Source of the DNA: Mesostigma viride
Lineage: Eukaryota > Streptophyta > Mesostigmatophyceae > Mesostigmatales > Mesostigmataceae
NCBI GenBank assembly: GCA_009746045.1
Contig: RPFO01000065.1
Coordinates: forward strand, 9,715,334 to 9,779,333
Length of the DNA stretch: 64,000 nucleotides
Reading direction: 5' to 3'
Of this stretch, positions 38,336 through 50,129 are shown in pieces. The position numbers and the translations under genes were made by a program. Below the pieces are notes generated by a model. It was not told the DNA's origin and did not search any database. It saw nothing but the letters and a program-made list of their open reading frames with translations. Position 1 is the first letter of the stretch; the number at the start of each line of letters is the position of its first letter.

Positions 38336-39960
38336 ACCCCCTCCCTCCCCCCTCCCTCCCTCCTCCCTCCCTCCCTCCCTCCCTCCCTCCCCCCTCCCTC
38401 CCTCCCTCCCTCCCTCCCTCCCTCCCTCCCTCCCTCCCTCCCTCCCTCCCTCCCTCCCTCCCTCCCTCCCTCCCTCCCCCTCCTCCCTCCTCCCTCCCTC
38501 CTCCCTCCCTCCCTCCCTCCCTCCCTCCCTCTCCCTCCCTCCCTCCCTCCCTCCTCCTCCCTCCCTCCCTCCCTCCCTCCTCCCTCCCTCCCTCCCTCCC
38601 TCCCTCCCTCCCTCCCTCCCTCCCTCCCTCCCTCCCTCCCTCCCTCCTCCCTCCCTCCCTCCCTCCTCCCTCCTCCCTCCCTCCTCCCTCCCTCCCTCCC
38701 TCCCTCCTCCCTCCCTCCCTCCTCCCTCCTCCCTCCCTCCCTCCTCCTCCCTCCCTCCTCCCTCCCTCCCTCCCTCCTCCCTCCCTCCCTCCCTCCCTCC
38801 CTCCCTCCCTCCCTCCCTCCCTCCCTCCCTCCCTCCCTCCTCCCTCCTCCCTCCCTCCCTCCCTCCCTCCCTCCCTCCTCCCTCCTCCCTCCCTCCCTCC
38901 TCCCTCCCTCCCTCCCTCCCTCCCTCCCTCCCTCCCTCCCTCCCTCCCTCCTCCCTCCCTCTCCCTCCCTCCCTCCCTCCCTCCCTCCCTCCCTCCCTCC
39001 CTCCTCCCTCCCTCCCTCCCTCCCTCCCTCCTCCCTCCCTCCCTCCCTCCCTCCCTCCCTCCCTCCCTCCCTCCTCCCTCCCTCCCTCCCTCCCTCCCTC
39101 CCTCCTCCCCCTCCCTCCCTCCCTCCCTCCCCCTCCCTCCTCCCTCCCTCCCTCCCTCCCTCCCTCCTCCCTCCCTCCTCCTCCCTCCCTCCCTCCCTCC
39201 TCCCTCCCTCCCTCCTCCCTCCCTCCCTCCCTCCCTCCCTCCCTCCCTCCCTCCCTCCTCCCTCCCTCCCTCCCTCCCTCCCTCCCTCCCGCCCTCCCGC
39301 CCTCCCGCCTCCCGCCCTCCCGCCCTCCCTCCCTCCCGCCCTCCCGCCCTCCCTCCCTCCCTCCCCCGCCCTCCCCGCCTCCCGCCCTCCGCCCTCCCGC
39401 CCTCCGCCCTCCCCCTCCGCCCTCCGCCCTCCTCCGCCCCGCCTCTCCGCCCTCCCGCCCTCCCGCCCTCTCCCCTCCCGCCCTCCCGCCCTCCCGCCCT
39501 CCCCCCCCTCCTCCCCTCCCTCCCTCCCCTCCCTCCTCTCCCTCCCCCCTCCCCTCCCTCCCTCCTCCCTCCCTCCTCTCCCTCCCTCCCTCCCTCCCTC
39601 CCTCCCTCCCTCCCTCCTCCTCCCTCCCTCCCTCCCTCCCTCCCTCCCTCCCTCCCTCCCTCCTCCCTCCCTCCTCCCTCCCTCCCTCCCTCCCTCCCTC
39701 CCTCCCTCCCTCCCTCCCTCCCTCCCTCCTCCCTCCCTCCCTCCCTCCCTCTCCCCCTCCCCCTCCCTCCCTCCTCCCTCCCTCCCTCCCTCCTCCCTCC
39801 CTCCCTCCCTCCCTCCCTCCCTCCCTCCCTCCCTCCTCCCTCCCTCCCTCCCTCCCTCCCTCCCTCCCTCCCTCCCTCCCTCCCTCCCTCCCTCCCTCCC
39901 TCCCTCCCTCCCTCCCTCCCTCCCTCCCTCCCTCCCTCCCTCCCTCCCTCCCTCCCTCTC
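38336..39960. repeat. (CCCT)n tract, 1.6 kb, between divergent genes
   Basis: Almost pure ccct/cct units with a ccctcccg-rich section at about 39290-39510. The minus strand is G3A-type sequence able to form many G-quadruplexes. Long frames in all registers (PPSL or GREG repeats) are artefacts. Confidence 0.98.
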
Positions 39961-40266
39961 GCTCATACTAAATTGTTCACCTCCTTGCACCTAGTTTCCT
40001 TCCTTACCCTTTCCCTTTGCTACCTCCCCTTACTTCCACGCTCACTCAGTGTATGCAAGACCAGATAGAATATTGATTTCATGTCTTATTTTGTTCCATT
40101 TGTATTTTTGATAAGACGACAGAGAATGCACCTATGCCTTGTCTGTCTGCTACCATTTGTTGCAGTCTCTCCCCCCCCCCCCCCCCCCCGAGTCTCTCAG
40201 CCACGCCCAGCATGAATCAATAAACAGATGCCTTTACACCCTAGATAACGCTGCCATCAGCCCTTC
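39961..40266. other. Presumed METTL22 upstream region
   Basis: Contains a poly-C run (about 40171-40189). An in-frame stop at 40246-40248 precedes the chosen ATG. No TATA box assigned. Confidence 0.4.
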
Positions 40267-40609
40267 ATGGCTTCAATATTTGCAATGCCTTGCACGTGCA
40301 TCTTCCTTATGCGTGCGCTTGTCGCGGGACATCGGGCAGCTACCAGCCCGTCTGGCAGCCAGACAGAGGGCACCGACAGCCAAGCAGAGGACATAGAGCG
40401 ATGCAACGATACCTGTGGCACGAATTCAGATGCCAGCGAAGATGAAGACCAAGTGAAGGACAGAACACGCAAGGAAGTCGAGGGCACAGCCGGCAAGGTA
40501 GTCATGGACCAACCCGGCGGGCTGACCATTGACACAACCGGCGGGCTGGCGGTGGATTCGGACGGGGACCTGGTGCTGCCGCGGCCGAGGGGACGTGTGC
40601 CCTCACAAG
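40267..40609 (+). CDS. METTL22: METTL22 exon 1
   Basis: The first ATG after an in-frame stop. Acidic and disordered, with [13 protein letters not shown] near the end as in family members. The hydrophobic opening ([18 protein letters not shown]) could be a targeting peptide, or the true start may lie in an unseen upstream exon. Donor gttagg, phase 1. Confidence 0.65.
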
Positions 40610-43600
40610 GTTAGGCAGCTCTCTTGCACGCGCATGCGTGATGATGACGACGATGTGCCGAAATACGTGCCATGTGTAATGATGTGTCTCCTACCTTTCT
40701 GCTGGCACCGGGTACGTGCGCGCGGTGGTGCGACGGGTACCTTCGCTTGGGGTGGGGTTTCCACCCCACCGCGCAGGTACTGGATCCAGTGAAAGATTCG
40801 GTACGATACTGGATTCGAACACAGGACCTCTTGCATGATTTCGCGGCTATAGGGGTCTCCTGATCCCAAGGCATCCCAAGCTATAGCCCAACTGCGAAAA
40901 AGCTCTTTACCGGAGAGCGGTGCGAGTGTGTCCGAAATTCCCCATTACGAAGCAGTGGATCGAATCTAACTGCTAGCCCTACGGGGGCAGATGTGAGTAA
41001 GAGTACTTGTGTTTAGAGTGCGCTTGGGTTCGGGTAACACACCAGACACCTCGGTTTTGTTGCAAGGTAGTCAACGCTTGTAATAGCACAGGACGATGCG
41101 AGCGTTAGTTCACAGAGTGGGCGCACCGGTACTGTGGTTGGTACAGGTCTGACGCGCCTTCAGCGCTTGTTGGAAGCAGCGCTATTCGGGGCAGGGCCTG
41201 GGTGACTGCCCCCCCCCCCCCCCTTTTATCGCTGCTGTTGTCATGGCCTTGCTCCACGGCCCCTGTGCTTTCGTTTTGCAGATGCTTTTTCGCGTACTAG
41301 TACGTCTGTGCTTGTCTCCTTAGTCCATACTATTATTCTGTTAGCTGTCATGTCTATCGCCGCATAATAGTACGTCTGTGCTTATCTCCTTGCTATCTTT
41401 CTGTTCGCTGTCATGTCTGTTATTGCTTACTAGCATGTATGTGCTTGTCTCCTTGCTATCATTCTGTTAGCTGTTATGTCTATCGTTGCTTACTAATACG
41501 TTTGTGCTTGTACGCTTGCTAATCGTTGTTATTTCTATGGCCGTGATGGCTACCATTCTACCATACGTCACTACGATCCCCAGGTATCCACGCTCCCGTT
41601 GGAGCATCAGGCGGGGCCGCGGGGCGTACGCCCCAGCCTGATGGGAAGACCCACAGGGAGGCGGGTGTGAGCAGCCATTTTGCTGGCATCCACACGCGTG
41701 AAGGCACTGGCCTGGATGTGATGATCGTCAATGAAGACCTAGATTCTCATTCTGTTGCAAAGAAGCCGAGGCTCAATTCCAAAGAAGCCGATGGGCTTCC
41801 ACGTGGCATCTCACGCCAGCGCCGGGGCCTGTCGGTGGCTAAAAGTAGCCATGAGGCCAAGGATGGGAGCATGCTTGTGAAGGGGTGTCTCCGTACTCAG
41901 GGTGGCGATGACGTCGAGGAGTGGGAGCCTCAGGGCAAGGCGGCGGACGAGGCCGTTACTATCTGGCATGCGATGGCGACAGAGCTGGATGACGTGGGGC
42001 TCCAGGTGAGTGTAGCCTGGCTTTAGATAGACGGAGAGGGGTTTTACACAGGGAAAATGTGGTGTTCCACATCAGGGAGATGTCTCGTAGAAGGATGCGG
42101 GGCTAGCCTGGCCATGGCAATGGCTTGGGGTAAAGTCACATGGGATGGGGCGGTCTGGAGGGTTGATGTGCTGCAGGTGAGGCTTATGCTACTATACAAA
42201 CAGAAGGAGAGGGTTTGGGAAGGAATACTAGCTAGCAGAAAGAAGGCTTTACTAGAGAATGCTAACTAGTAGAAGGAGACGGTGTGATAGAGGGGTGGGT
42301 ACCGGTAGAAGGAGAGGGTTGGATGGAGGGGTGGGTACCGGTAGAAGGAGAGGGTTGGATGGAGGGGTGGGCACGGTAGAAGGAGAGGGTTGGATGGAGG
42401 TGTGGGTACCGGTAAAAGGAGAGGGTTGGATGGAGGGGTGGGCACCGGTAGAAGGAGAGGATTGGATGGAGGGGTGGGTACCGGTAGAAGGAGAGGGTTG
42501 GATAGAGGAGTGGACACCGGTAGAAGGAGAGGGTTGGATGGAGGGGTGGGTACCGGTAGAAGGAGAGGGTTGGATGGAGGAGTGGGAACCGGTAGAAGGA
42601 GAGGGTTGGATGGAGGGGTGGGTACCAGTAGAAGGAGAGGGTTGGATGGAGGGGTGGGCACCGGTAGAAGGAGAGGGTTGGATGGAGGGGTGGGTACCGG
42701 TAAAAGGAGAGGGTTGGATGGAGGGGTGGGCACCGGTAAAAGGAGAGGGTTGGATGGAGGGGTGGGCACCGGTAGAAGGAGAGGGTTGGATGGAGGGGTG
42801 GGTACCGGTAAAAGGAGAGGGTTGGATGGAGGGGTGGGCACCGGTAGAAGGAGAGGGTTGGATGGAGGGGTGGGTACCGGTAGAAGGAGAGGGTTGGATG
42901 GAGGGGTGGGTACTGGTAGAAGGAGAGGGTTGGATGGAGGGGTGGGCACCGGTAGAAGGAGAGGATTGGATGGAGGGGTGGGCACCGGTAGAAGGAGAGG
43001 GTTGGATGGAGGGGTGGGTACCGGTAGAAGGAGAGGGTTGGATGGAGGGGTGGGTACCGGTAGAAGGAGAGGGTTGGATGGAGGTGTGGGCACCGGTAGA
43101 AGGAGAGGGTTGGATGGAGGGGTGGGCACCGGTAGAAGGAGAGGGTTGGATGGAGGGGTGGGCACCGGTAGAAGGAGAGGGTTGGATGGAGGGGTGGGTA
43201 CCTGTAGAAGGAGAGGGTTGGATGGAGGGGTGGGTACCGGTAGAAGGAGAGGGTTGGATGGAGGGGTGGGCACCGGTAGAAGGAGAGGGTTGGATGGAGG
43301 AGTGGGTACCGGTAGAAGGAGAGGATTGGATGGAGGGGTGGGTACCGGTAGAAGGAGAGGGTTGGATGGAGGGGTGGGTACCGGTAGAAGGAGAGGGTTG
43401 GATGGAGGGGTGGGTACCGGTAGAAGGAGAGGATTGGATGGAGGGGTGGGTACCAGTAGAAGGAGAGGGTTGAATGGAGGGGTGGGTACCAGTAGAAGGA
43501 GAGGGTTGGATGGACGGGTGGGTACCTGTAGAAGGAGAGGGTTGGATAGACAAAGATCTTTTTTCAGACTGCTTGCATCTGTGTCCTGCATCCCGTGAAG

Positions 43601-46600
43601 GCAGCGCACACAGGTACTACTACTAAATTACAGCGCTTGCAATCGCGTCGCGCATCCGGAGTGTTGGCGGTGCACACAAACACTAACTAGGGTGCTTGCA
43701 TTTGCATCATTCCTTGGTGCATATGTGTGCACGTGTGTACTCATTATAGTGCTTGCAACGGCATCATGCCTCTGTGCGTTCGCGGTGCAGGTGTGGAACG
43801 GCTCCCTCCTGCTGGCGGACTTTGTGCTTCACCACAGCGCGCATTGCCCAGGCAGCGATGCACGCGTGCTGTTCCCAAGGGGCATCAAAGTTCTCGAGCT
43901 GGGCGCTGGAACCGGTGAGTTGTCGTTATTACATTGATTACCCTGGCAGCACGCATGGAGGCCTCTCCGGTCAGCTATCGTGATGGTGCGATCTGGGCAC
44001 TTGGACCGCTGAGGTGTCACGATTGTGTGATAGGGCATAGGGACCGGTGAGCTGTCGTGATGGTGCCATCTGGGCACTGGGACTGTTGAGGTGTCACGAT
44101 TGTATGGTAGGGCATAGGGACCGGTGAGCTGTCGTGATGGTGCGATCTGGGCACTGGGACTGTTGAGGTGTCACGATTGTATGGTAGGGCATAGGGACCG
44201 GTGAGCTGTCGTGATGGTGCGATCTGGGCACTGTGACCGCTGAGGTGTCATGATTGTGTGATAGTTTATTGAAATGTTCAAAGGTTTCGGCTGTTCTATG
44301 TTGGATAATCCATGAAGGCCTTCCATTGCATCTATAGCGTGTCAAGTTACAACCGGCTGTTTTCTCATCACTTTTTGTGTCAGCATATAGAAGTCACTGT
44401 TACCAAGTGGCTTATGTCCGCCCCACGCTGCTGCTTGGATGTGCACTGCCACCAATCATAGTGCGCGCAGGACCGCCCACTGCCCTCATTCCCCATGCTC
44501 GCATCACTCAGCCGTCGTGTGTGTTTTCTTTTGAAATGGCTTCTTATCCTACTTTTGATGGAGTTACGTATCTGCACGTGCTGGCGAACGCAGGTCTTGT
44601 CGGGCTGATGCTGGCAAAGGTTGCAGCGCGCGTCTACCTGACAGGTCAGCCAGATAGGCCAACCCCCAGGAATGAGACCCCCATTCCATTATCATGGCAT
44701 GTTTAACCGCTGCGCCTATTCATAGCGCTGGGGAGTCGATGTGTTCTTTCCAATGGTCTTGACTTGCCACTGGAATACGGCATGCGTGGTTGGAGTCTAA
44801 GTGGCTGGTGACTCCCCCCGCTGCCGCCCCCCCCCACTGGCCTGCATGTGTGTTTGCGTTTGCTCCAATTTTCAGCGTGCCTAGATTCCCCCCGCTGCGT
44901 CCGCTCAATACCCTTGTATTATGTGAGGGAGTAGATATTTTCACTGTCATCTGCTCAGCACCCCTTACATTGCACCCATTCTTATAGACTTGGAAACTGA
45001 GGCCACAGGTGCGGAGTGGTAACGGTCTGCTTCATCCTTTGGGGACTTGGCCTTCAGGCCATGTGCCGCCCTCCACACTATTTCTTTCAAGAAACGTGAC
45101 TGCATGTGCTAAAAGTTTATTACTGGCTACTGGCCCACAATACCAAATGCGCCAACGAATGGTTTAGCTCTTGCCCGTCTCTTCATTTGCTGAACATATT
45201 AAAACCTTGGATTACCCGGGATAAGGGCCACCAAGAACCGATGAACTACTACGAAAATGATTTGAAAATGATGCATTTTCATCTTTATCTCTAAACGTAA
45301 TTATTTTTGCTGTGCACCATGCATGGCTCTTGAATTATTGCTGGCGTTGCCACCCCAACTACATGCCCATGCGCTCATCCAAGCTGATACAACGTCTCTT
45401 TGTGCCACTCTTATCCGCATTCATGCTGCATTTGTCTGCCCCTACAAATTGCATAACTTACCCCCTCAGAGGCTTTATGGCCCCTGCTCCCCCTGCCCCC
45501 CTGGCCCCCTAGGCCCCTGCCCCCCTGCCCCCCTGCCCCCCTGGCCCCCTGGCCCCCTTGGCACTTGCCCCCCTGGCCCCTGGCCTAGGGATAGGGATAG
45601 GGATAGGGATAGGGATAGGGACAGGAACAGCGATAGGGATAGGATAGGGATAGCGATAGGGATAGGGATAGGGATAGGGATAGGGATAGGGATAGGGATA
45701 GGGATAGGGATAGGGATAGGGATAGGGATAGGGATAGGGATAGGGATAGGGATAGGGATAGGGATAGGGATAGGGATAGGGATAGGGATAGGGACAGGGA
45801 TAGGGATAGGGACAGGGATATAGGGATAGGGATAGGGACAGGGACAGGGACAGAGGATAGCGATAGCGATAGGGATAGGGATAGGGATAGGGACAGGGAC
45901 AGGGATAGGGATAGGGACAGGGATAGGGATAGGGATAGGGATAGGGATAGGGATAGGGATAGGGATAGGGATAGGGATAGGGACAGGGACAGGGATATAC
46001 TTCTCCGAGCACTACATCCAAACTCTCCGCCCTTGGGGGGGGGCAGGGGGAGGGTGGGCTCTCGGGGCAAGGTCAGGCTCTGAGGGGGGTAGGTCACCTA
46101 ATTTGTGGCCCACCATCTTTTATTGTCTTTTATCCTACTTCTAGTATATTATCTATTCTCTTTTACACATCTTTTTATAATTGATGGATGGCCCCATGGA
46201 CTTGTGCGTTCCTGCCCTGAACCCGCCCGATAGACATCGGCATTGACGTCGTAGAGAACTGCCGCCGCAACGTCGACGGCTGGTACCAGCGCCAGGAGCA
46301 TGGTCAGGGTCAGGGCGACGAGCGTGGTCAGCCTGCTGGCACGGAGGACAGCTTGAGGTACTGGCATCCAAGAGGGAGCCCCAGTGCAGAGAAGGGGCCA
46401 GGGCAGGCCAGGGGCCAGGCTGCGAGGGAGGATGACAGGTCGCTGGGGCAGGGGCTACTGTCCGGGGTTGTTCACGGTGGACCCTCGCGGGAAATGGAGC
46501 TGGGGAAGGGTGAGCTGAAACATCCCATGGCTAACACCTTGAATAATAAGGTAACAAAGTCCGGGGAATTGCTGCCTTGCAACGCCGGGGATGACAGGCT

Positions 46601-49018
46601 CCCAACCAGGGTAGCCCGGGTCCGCTGGTTGGATTGGCTGGCGTGTGGTGCCGCGGCTGGTGCTCCTGACCGTGCCAGCAGCGTGACCTCAGCGTCTTCA
46701 GAGGGCCCACCAGGTAAGTTGTTATTGTTCCTTGGCACTCGGATTGAGGTATGGACGCAACTTGGCCTTGGCTGTCTGGCCATACCTGGAATCCTTAACC
46801 ATAAGAATGGGTTACCTCGTTAGGCAGTAGGTCTACATAGATGGCCAGCAGCACGATTGTAACCAAAAAAAGCCATCTTTTAGCAATAGTTACTAAGGGC
46901 TCTGGATCGATTGCGTTCTTTAAACCAGTTCAGAATATGAATCTTTTGTTAATGTTTTGTGGCAATCATGTTTTCACATGGTGGAAGCGAGCTTCCCTTG
47001 TTTATGGCTTACATCCGTGTGTGGCATCAAAGCACCCTGTCTCGGGCAGGATTGAACCACCAGTACAAGCGAAGAAACCGTGTGGCCATTCCCTGCCTTC
47101 CGTAGCCCCTTAGTGGGACTCAAGTCCTAGTCTGGGTCCTGAGTCTTTCATTGGAGGCCAACAAAAGATCTGGTCTCTGCAACTGTCCTCCTCTGCACTC
47201 AGGCGGCGCCCCACCAGGAGAATATCTCTTTAAATGGCTGGGGGACCCTGGAGGTGGCGGGGGTGAGGCGTTTATATGGAGCGCTGAGGAGGTGAGGGAG
47301 CTGGCAGAAGAGGTGTCTGTCATTCTCGCCGCAGACGTCATCTACGACGATGACATCACGGATGCCTTCTTCCGCACCCTCCACCGCCTTATGACGTGCC
47401 CTGGCGGGTGCCCCAAGGTAAAGGGGTACTACTTTGATAGCAAGGGAGGAGTCATCTAGCGGCTAGCTGATGGGTGGAGAGCGGTGCTTTTTTTGCCTGC
47501 AGCTGCCCCGATGCAATCGGTAGCATGTCTACCGTAAGGGAAGAGTCATTCAAGTGCCCATAGGAGTCATTTCTGTGCGGGAATTATAACTCTTATACTA
47601 CTAAATTAAGCAAAGGAATCTGCCATCAAGGGAAGGTGACGATGTCTAACCAGGCTGTAACCGTTCTTCATTCTTATTTATGATGTTAAGAAAAGGAATC
47701 TCTCATCAAGGGAAGGTGACTATGTCTAACCTCGCTGGAACCGTTCTTATGATGCGGGGACTTCAGGGGCATGTAACGGTAGGACCGGCCATGTTGGTGC
47801 ATCTGTTGGGAACTGGGTTGCTGCCTTGTGGGATAGCCAGCGATGCGTAAACGGTATGCCTGCTGCTGCCACCCTGCCACAGTCTGATGCTTGACTTGCA
47901 AATACTGTGACGTGCTCGGCATGGTAAACATAGGGCCTCCCTAAGTAGCTAGGGCTACTGGTACTATTGATAGGTCTGGGTTTCAGCTCATCTTCGTGGT
48001 AAAGCTGTCGGACATGCTTGTGACACTCTGACCCCGGCTGACCCAGCCATGTGTCTTTCTGCACATGTGGATCGGCATGTGGTGCAACTTTGAACTATCC
48101 ACGCAAGCGCAGGTCTGCTTCGTGGCACTGGAGAAGCGCTTCAACTTTGCCATCAACGACAGCGATGCGCACGCCCACGCATTCGAGCATTTTTTGTCCT
48201 TCCTTGGCGACGTGACACCCACCCCGGCCAATGCTGGTGACAGGGACCCTGCAGAAGAGATCAGCGCGGAAACAAATCAGGTGCACTTATCGCCGCAAGG
48301 GCCTGTGCGTGCACGCTCTGTGGTGGCGTGTGGTAGTTTGATGGCGTCCGGTATCTGCGGCGGCAGCACCGGCGAGCGGCATATAAAGTTTGACCCCTTG
48401 CTTCCAGGCACGCAGCACAGCGTGGAGGGCAAGCAGGAGGAACTGGCAAGTAAGCCAGGGAACGGATGCATGCCATCTGGCGGTCCCGTGCCCTGTGCTG
48501 CCAATATGGCTTTATTCCCAGTTCATGCTGGCACCCGCAGCTGTGCTGGCGAGTGCACCCTGCCGCAGAGGGATGCCGCCCAATGCAAAGTTACGACCAG
48601 CGATGTGCCAGAACATGACGGACTGTCTAGTGCTTCCCCTCATACTGGCGTTGAGCATCGTAGTTTAAGTGGTGGCGGGCTGCCCGTGGGAATGGCGGCT
48701 GACAGAGTTATGGATACAGCGCCTGGTTCCATCAGGCTGCCCACGACAACGCTTTGCGATGGTGCCCCTTGGGGATTAAGAACCCCTGTCACTCTGCAAG
48801 AAACCGAGAGATCTTCAGCTTGTGACAGTGGCGGCATTTCTCGGGGCCTAGAAGTGCACGACCAGCTTTGCACCAGCGACGCTGCTGGTGTGGGTCACAC
48901 ACGGAGGTTTGTGGGGGCTCGCTGGGACGTTTCGAGGCTGCCTTCGTACGTACATTGCAATGGGACAGGGCGGCAGTTGTGTCACATGGAGTTGTGGCAG
49001 ATCAGCCTGCGGTTCTAA
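40267..49018 (+). CDS. METTL22: METTL22-type protein-lysine methyltransferase (7 exons)
   Basis: A seven-beta-strand SAM-dependent methyltransferase of the Methyltransf_16 family. Its closest animal counterpart, METTL22, modifies a lysine of the DNA-repair/replication protein KIN17. Seven exons join with GT-AG introns and agreeing phases (2,541 nt, about 846 residues). Landmarks: [39 protein letters not shown] (the conserved entry), motif [17 protein letters not shown], motif [65 protein letters not shown], and the C-terminal MELWQI. The protein is about twice the usual 400 residues, because of low-complexity insertions before RVRWLDWL (exon 5) and before the terminus (exon 7). No frame break is seen. 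Confidence 0.92.
41290..41530. repeat. 63-70 bp tandem repeat, 4 copies, METTL22 intron 1
   Basis: tacgtctgtgcttgtctcctt recurs with changes at 41301, 41371, 41434 and 41497. Confidence 0.85.
41584..42005 (+). CDS. METTL22: METTL22 exon 2
   Basis: Disordered, with a basic patch (KKPRLNSK), ending in [15 protein letters not shown], the conserved lead-in to the methyltransferase fold. Acceptor ccccag, donor gtgagt, phase 0. Confidence 0.88.
42283..43548. repeat. 36-bp minisatellite, about 35 units, METTL22 intron 2
   Basis: Unit: ggttggatggaggggtggg followed by taccggtagaaggagag; g/t, a/g and c/t variants mark individual units. The 36-bp period leaves 400-codon frames open on both strands (EGWMEGW... 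and [12 protein letters not shown]...), which are not genes. Confidence 0.97.
43565..43795 (+). repeat. 57-64 bp copies of METTL22 exon 3 acceptor region
   Basis: gcttgca plus a GC-rich tail recurs at 43571, 43635, 43694 and 43751. The last copy ends in the real acceptor (ggtgcag|gtgtgg); the first ends gcacacag|gtacta. Confidence 0.75.
43791..43914 (+). CDS. METTL22: METTL22 exon 3 (motif I)
   Basis: [15 protein letters not shown] and [11 protein letters not shown], the SAM-binding glycine loop. Donor gtgagt, phase 1. Both edges are repeated in the adjoining introns. Confidence 0.95.
43911..44275 (+). repeat. 77-bp tandem copies of METTL22 exon 3 donor edge
   Basis: accg|gtgag(t/c)tgtcgt of the real donor at 43911 recurs at 44043, 44120 and 44197, each preceded by a ggg-rich stretch like the exon end. 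Confidence 0.88.
44594..44644 (+). CDS. METTL22: METTL22 exon 4
   Basis: 51 bases: [16 protein letters not shown], completing motif I and strand 2. Phase 1 on both sides. Confidence 0.93.
45484..45584. repeat. C-rich ccccctgg repeat
   Basis: About a dozen imperfect gccccctgg/ccccctgc units just before the hexamer array, METTL22 intron 4. Confidence 0.85.
45585..45996. repeat. (GGGATA)n hexamer array
   Basis: About 68 units of ggg(a)ta with ggaca and agcgata variants. The opposite frames read PYPYPY and SLSLSL. It is not the plant/algal telomere unit (TTTAGGG or TTTTAGGG). Confidence 0.97.
46234..46713 (+). CDS. METTL22: METTL22 exon 5
   Basis: [17 protein letters not shown] (motif II), then about 115 low-complexity residues, then [10 protein letters not shown], where the family has VR.(K/R)ELDWL. 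Donor gtaagt, phase 1. Confidence 0.9.
47203..47417 (+). CDS. METTL22: METTL22 exon 6
   Basis: [41 protein letters not shown]. The AADV.YD.D.TDA motif is diagnostic. An alternative acceptor at 47218 keeps the frame. Ends in phase 0. Confidence 0.94.
47610..47760. repeat. 78-bp two-copy repeat, METTL22 intron 6
   Basis: aaggaatct.catcaagggaaggtgac begins near 47615 and 47693. Confidence 0.85.
48113..49018 (+). CDS. METTL22: METTL22 exon 7 (stop codon)
   Basis: Opens [14 protein letters not shown] and [11 protein letters not shown], then about 200 residues of low conservation, then [11 protein letters not shown] and [11 protein letters not shown] before the stop. The central insertion could hide an unrecognised intron, but the frame is open throughout. 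Confidence 0.88.
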   Translation, partial: VCFVALEKRFNFAINDSDAHAHAFEHFLSFLGDVTPTPANAGDRDPAEEISAETNQVHLSPQGPVRARSVVACGSLMASGICGGSTGERHIKFDPLLPGTQHSVEGKQEELASKPGNGCMPSGGPVPCAANMALFPVHAGTRSCAGECTLPQRDAAQCKVTTSDVPEHDGLSSASPHTGVEHRSLSGGGLPVGMAADRVMDTAPGSIRLPTTTLCDGAPWGLRTPVTLQETERSSACDSGGISRGLEVHDQLCTSDAAGVGHTRRFVGARWDVSRLPSYVHCNGTGRQLCHMELWQISLRF

Positions 49019-50124
49019 ATTTAGGACTTTGTCCTAAAAAGTCTTTGTCCGAAGGTCACAATAACTGGCGTACCGGGATGGGGGGGGGGTCACTTGATAA
49101 ATTATAGTCTCATGTTCCCGTTGGGGGACCACGGAGCGCTGAATTCCCCCATGAAGGTATAGTGGACAACGTCTCCCCAAGACGTCAATATGTACATTTA
49201 TGTCCACAGCTACATGGTTCAGTGCTCATGGCTGCGATGCACTCTGATATAGAATTCTGTGCGTTTAGCCAGCTTTGCACCTGGCAGTAATAGGAAACTT
49301 TCACAGTATCCACGTTGTCCTTTGCTTTTCTGTCCCTTCCGCAGCCAAAGCTACGTACAGGCATTTCTGGCTTCGATGGGCCCAGCCAGCGACAGCCTGT
49401 TGCTGTTACGTTTTGTCTTGCATCTTTTCCTTTTGTGTTTTTTGTTTGTGCTGCGAATTCTTGCAATGCTTTCAAGGTATCTGTCAGTAGTTGCTTTGCT
49501 CGACAAGTTTGTAATGCACTGGCGTCCTTGCAAATGCTCCGTGAAGCGGTCACACGTGCATGGATTTAAGTTAATAATGTTCTCTTTTATTTGTGAGCTT
49601 AATGCTCCTCTTGTCTCAAAATCGATCATCAGATGGAATGCATGATTGATTACATATATTGATTGATTGATTAATTAATTAATTAAGAACATAACTCCGT
49701 TGGGAGCTTATGTGACACATAGCCCTGAGAGGGGGCATATGGTTTGTAATACATTCCGAGCTACAACCTGCAGGTGGGGGGATGTAAACCGCCACCTACT
49801 CTGGGTGCACAAGGTGCACCTGCACCACCATGATGTATCATACCTAAAAGGCCTGGCATGGAGTGGAAGACTATTATGGCTAGGCAATGGCTAGGGTCTC
49901 CATCCATCCAGTAAGGGAATTAATTTATTAATTAATTAATTTAATAGACACGTGACTGCGTCACGTGAGCATAATTCCTCAGTGGGAGGGGAACACGGGA
50001 TCGAATGGATGGTGTAAGCTATCTAGGTCCTAGTTACAGGGGTGTGGGCACCGCGGCCCGAATCGCTATGAATGCCATACGCGGTCACACGCGGAGCCCC
50101 GACAGACTTGGGGGTGGTCTCCTT
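49019..50124. other. METTL22 3' flank; AT-rich and palindromic stretches
   Basis: Holds gattgattaattaatt runs (about 49660-49685 and 49918-49943) and an imperfect palindrome cacgtgactgcgtcacgtg near 49950. No gene recognised. The last part may be the 3' end of the LINE fragment split by the LTR element. Confidence 0.4.
49510..49514 (+). promoter_or_regulatory. Candidate TGTAA poly(A) signal of METTL22
   Basis: First TGTAA after the stop, about 490 bases downstream; long 3' UTRs are usual in green algae. Another lies near 49745. Confidence 0.35.
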
Positions 50125-50129
50125 CATCA

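Noticed and set aside
38254-40068. Four overlapping frames of about 570 codons (Pro/Ser/Leu or Gly/Arg/Glu)
   Set aside because: Translation of a CCCT/AGGG microsatellite in every register; no start context or unique sequence.
40780-40900. tRNA-like sequence on the minus strand (gttcgaatcc box)
   Set aside because: A T-loop-like box is present, but the T-stem and acceptor stem do not pair; at most a decayed tRNA or SINE head.
42252-43609. Four frames of 400-450 codons with 12-residue repeats
   Set aside because: A 36-bp minisatellite within METTL22 intron 2; real exons end at 42005 and resume at 43791.
45585-45996. Interstitial telomere repeat
   Set aside because: The unit GGGATA differs from known plant and algal telomere units.
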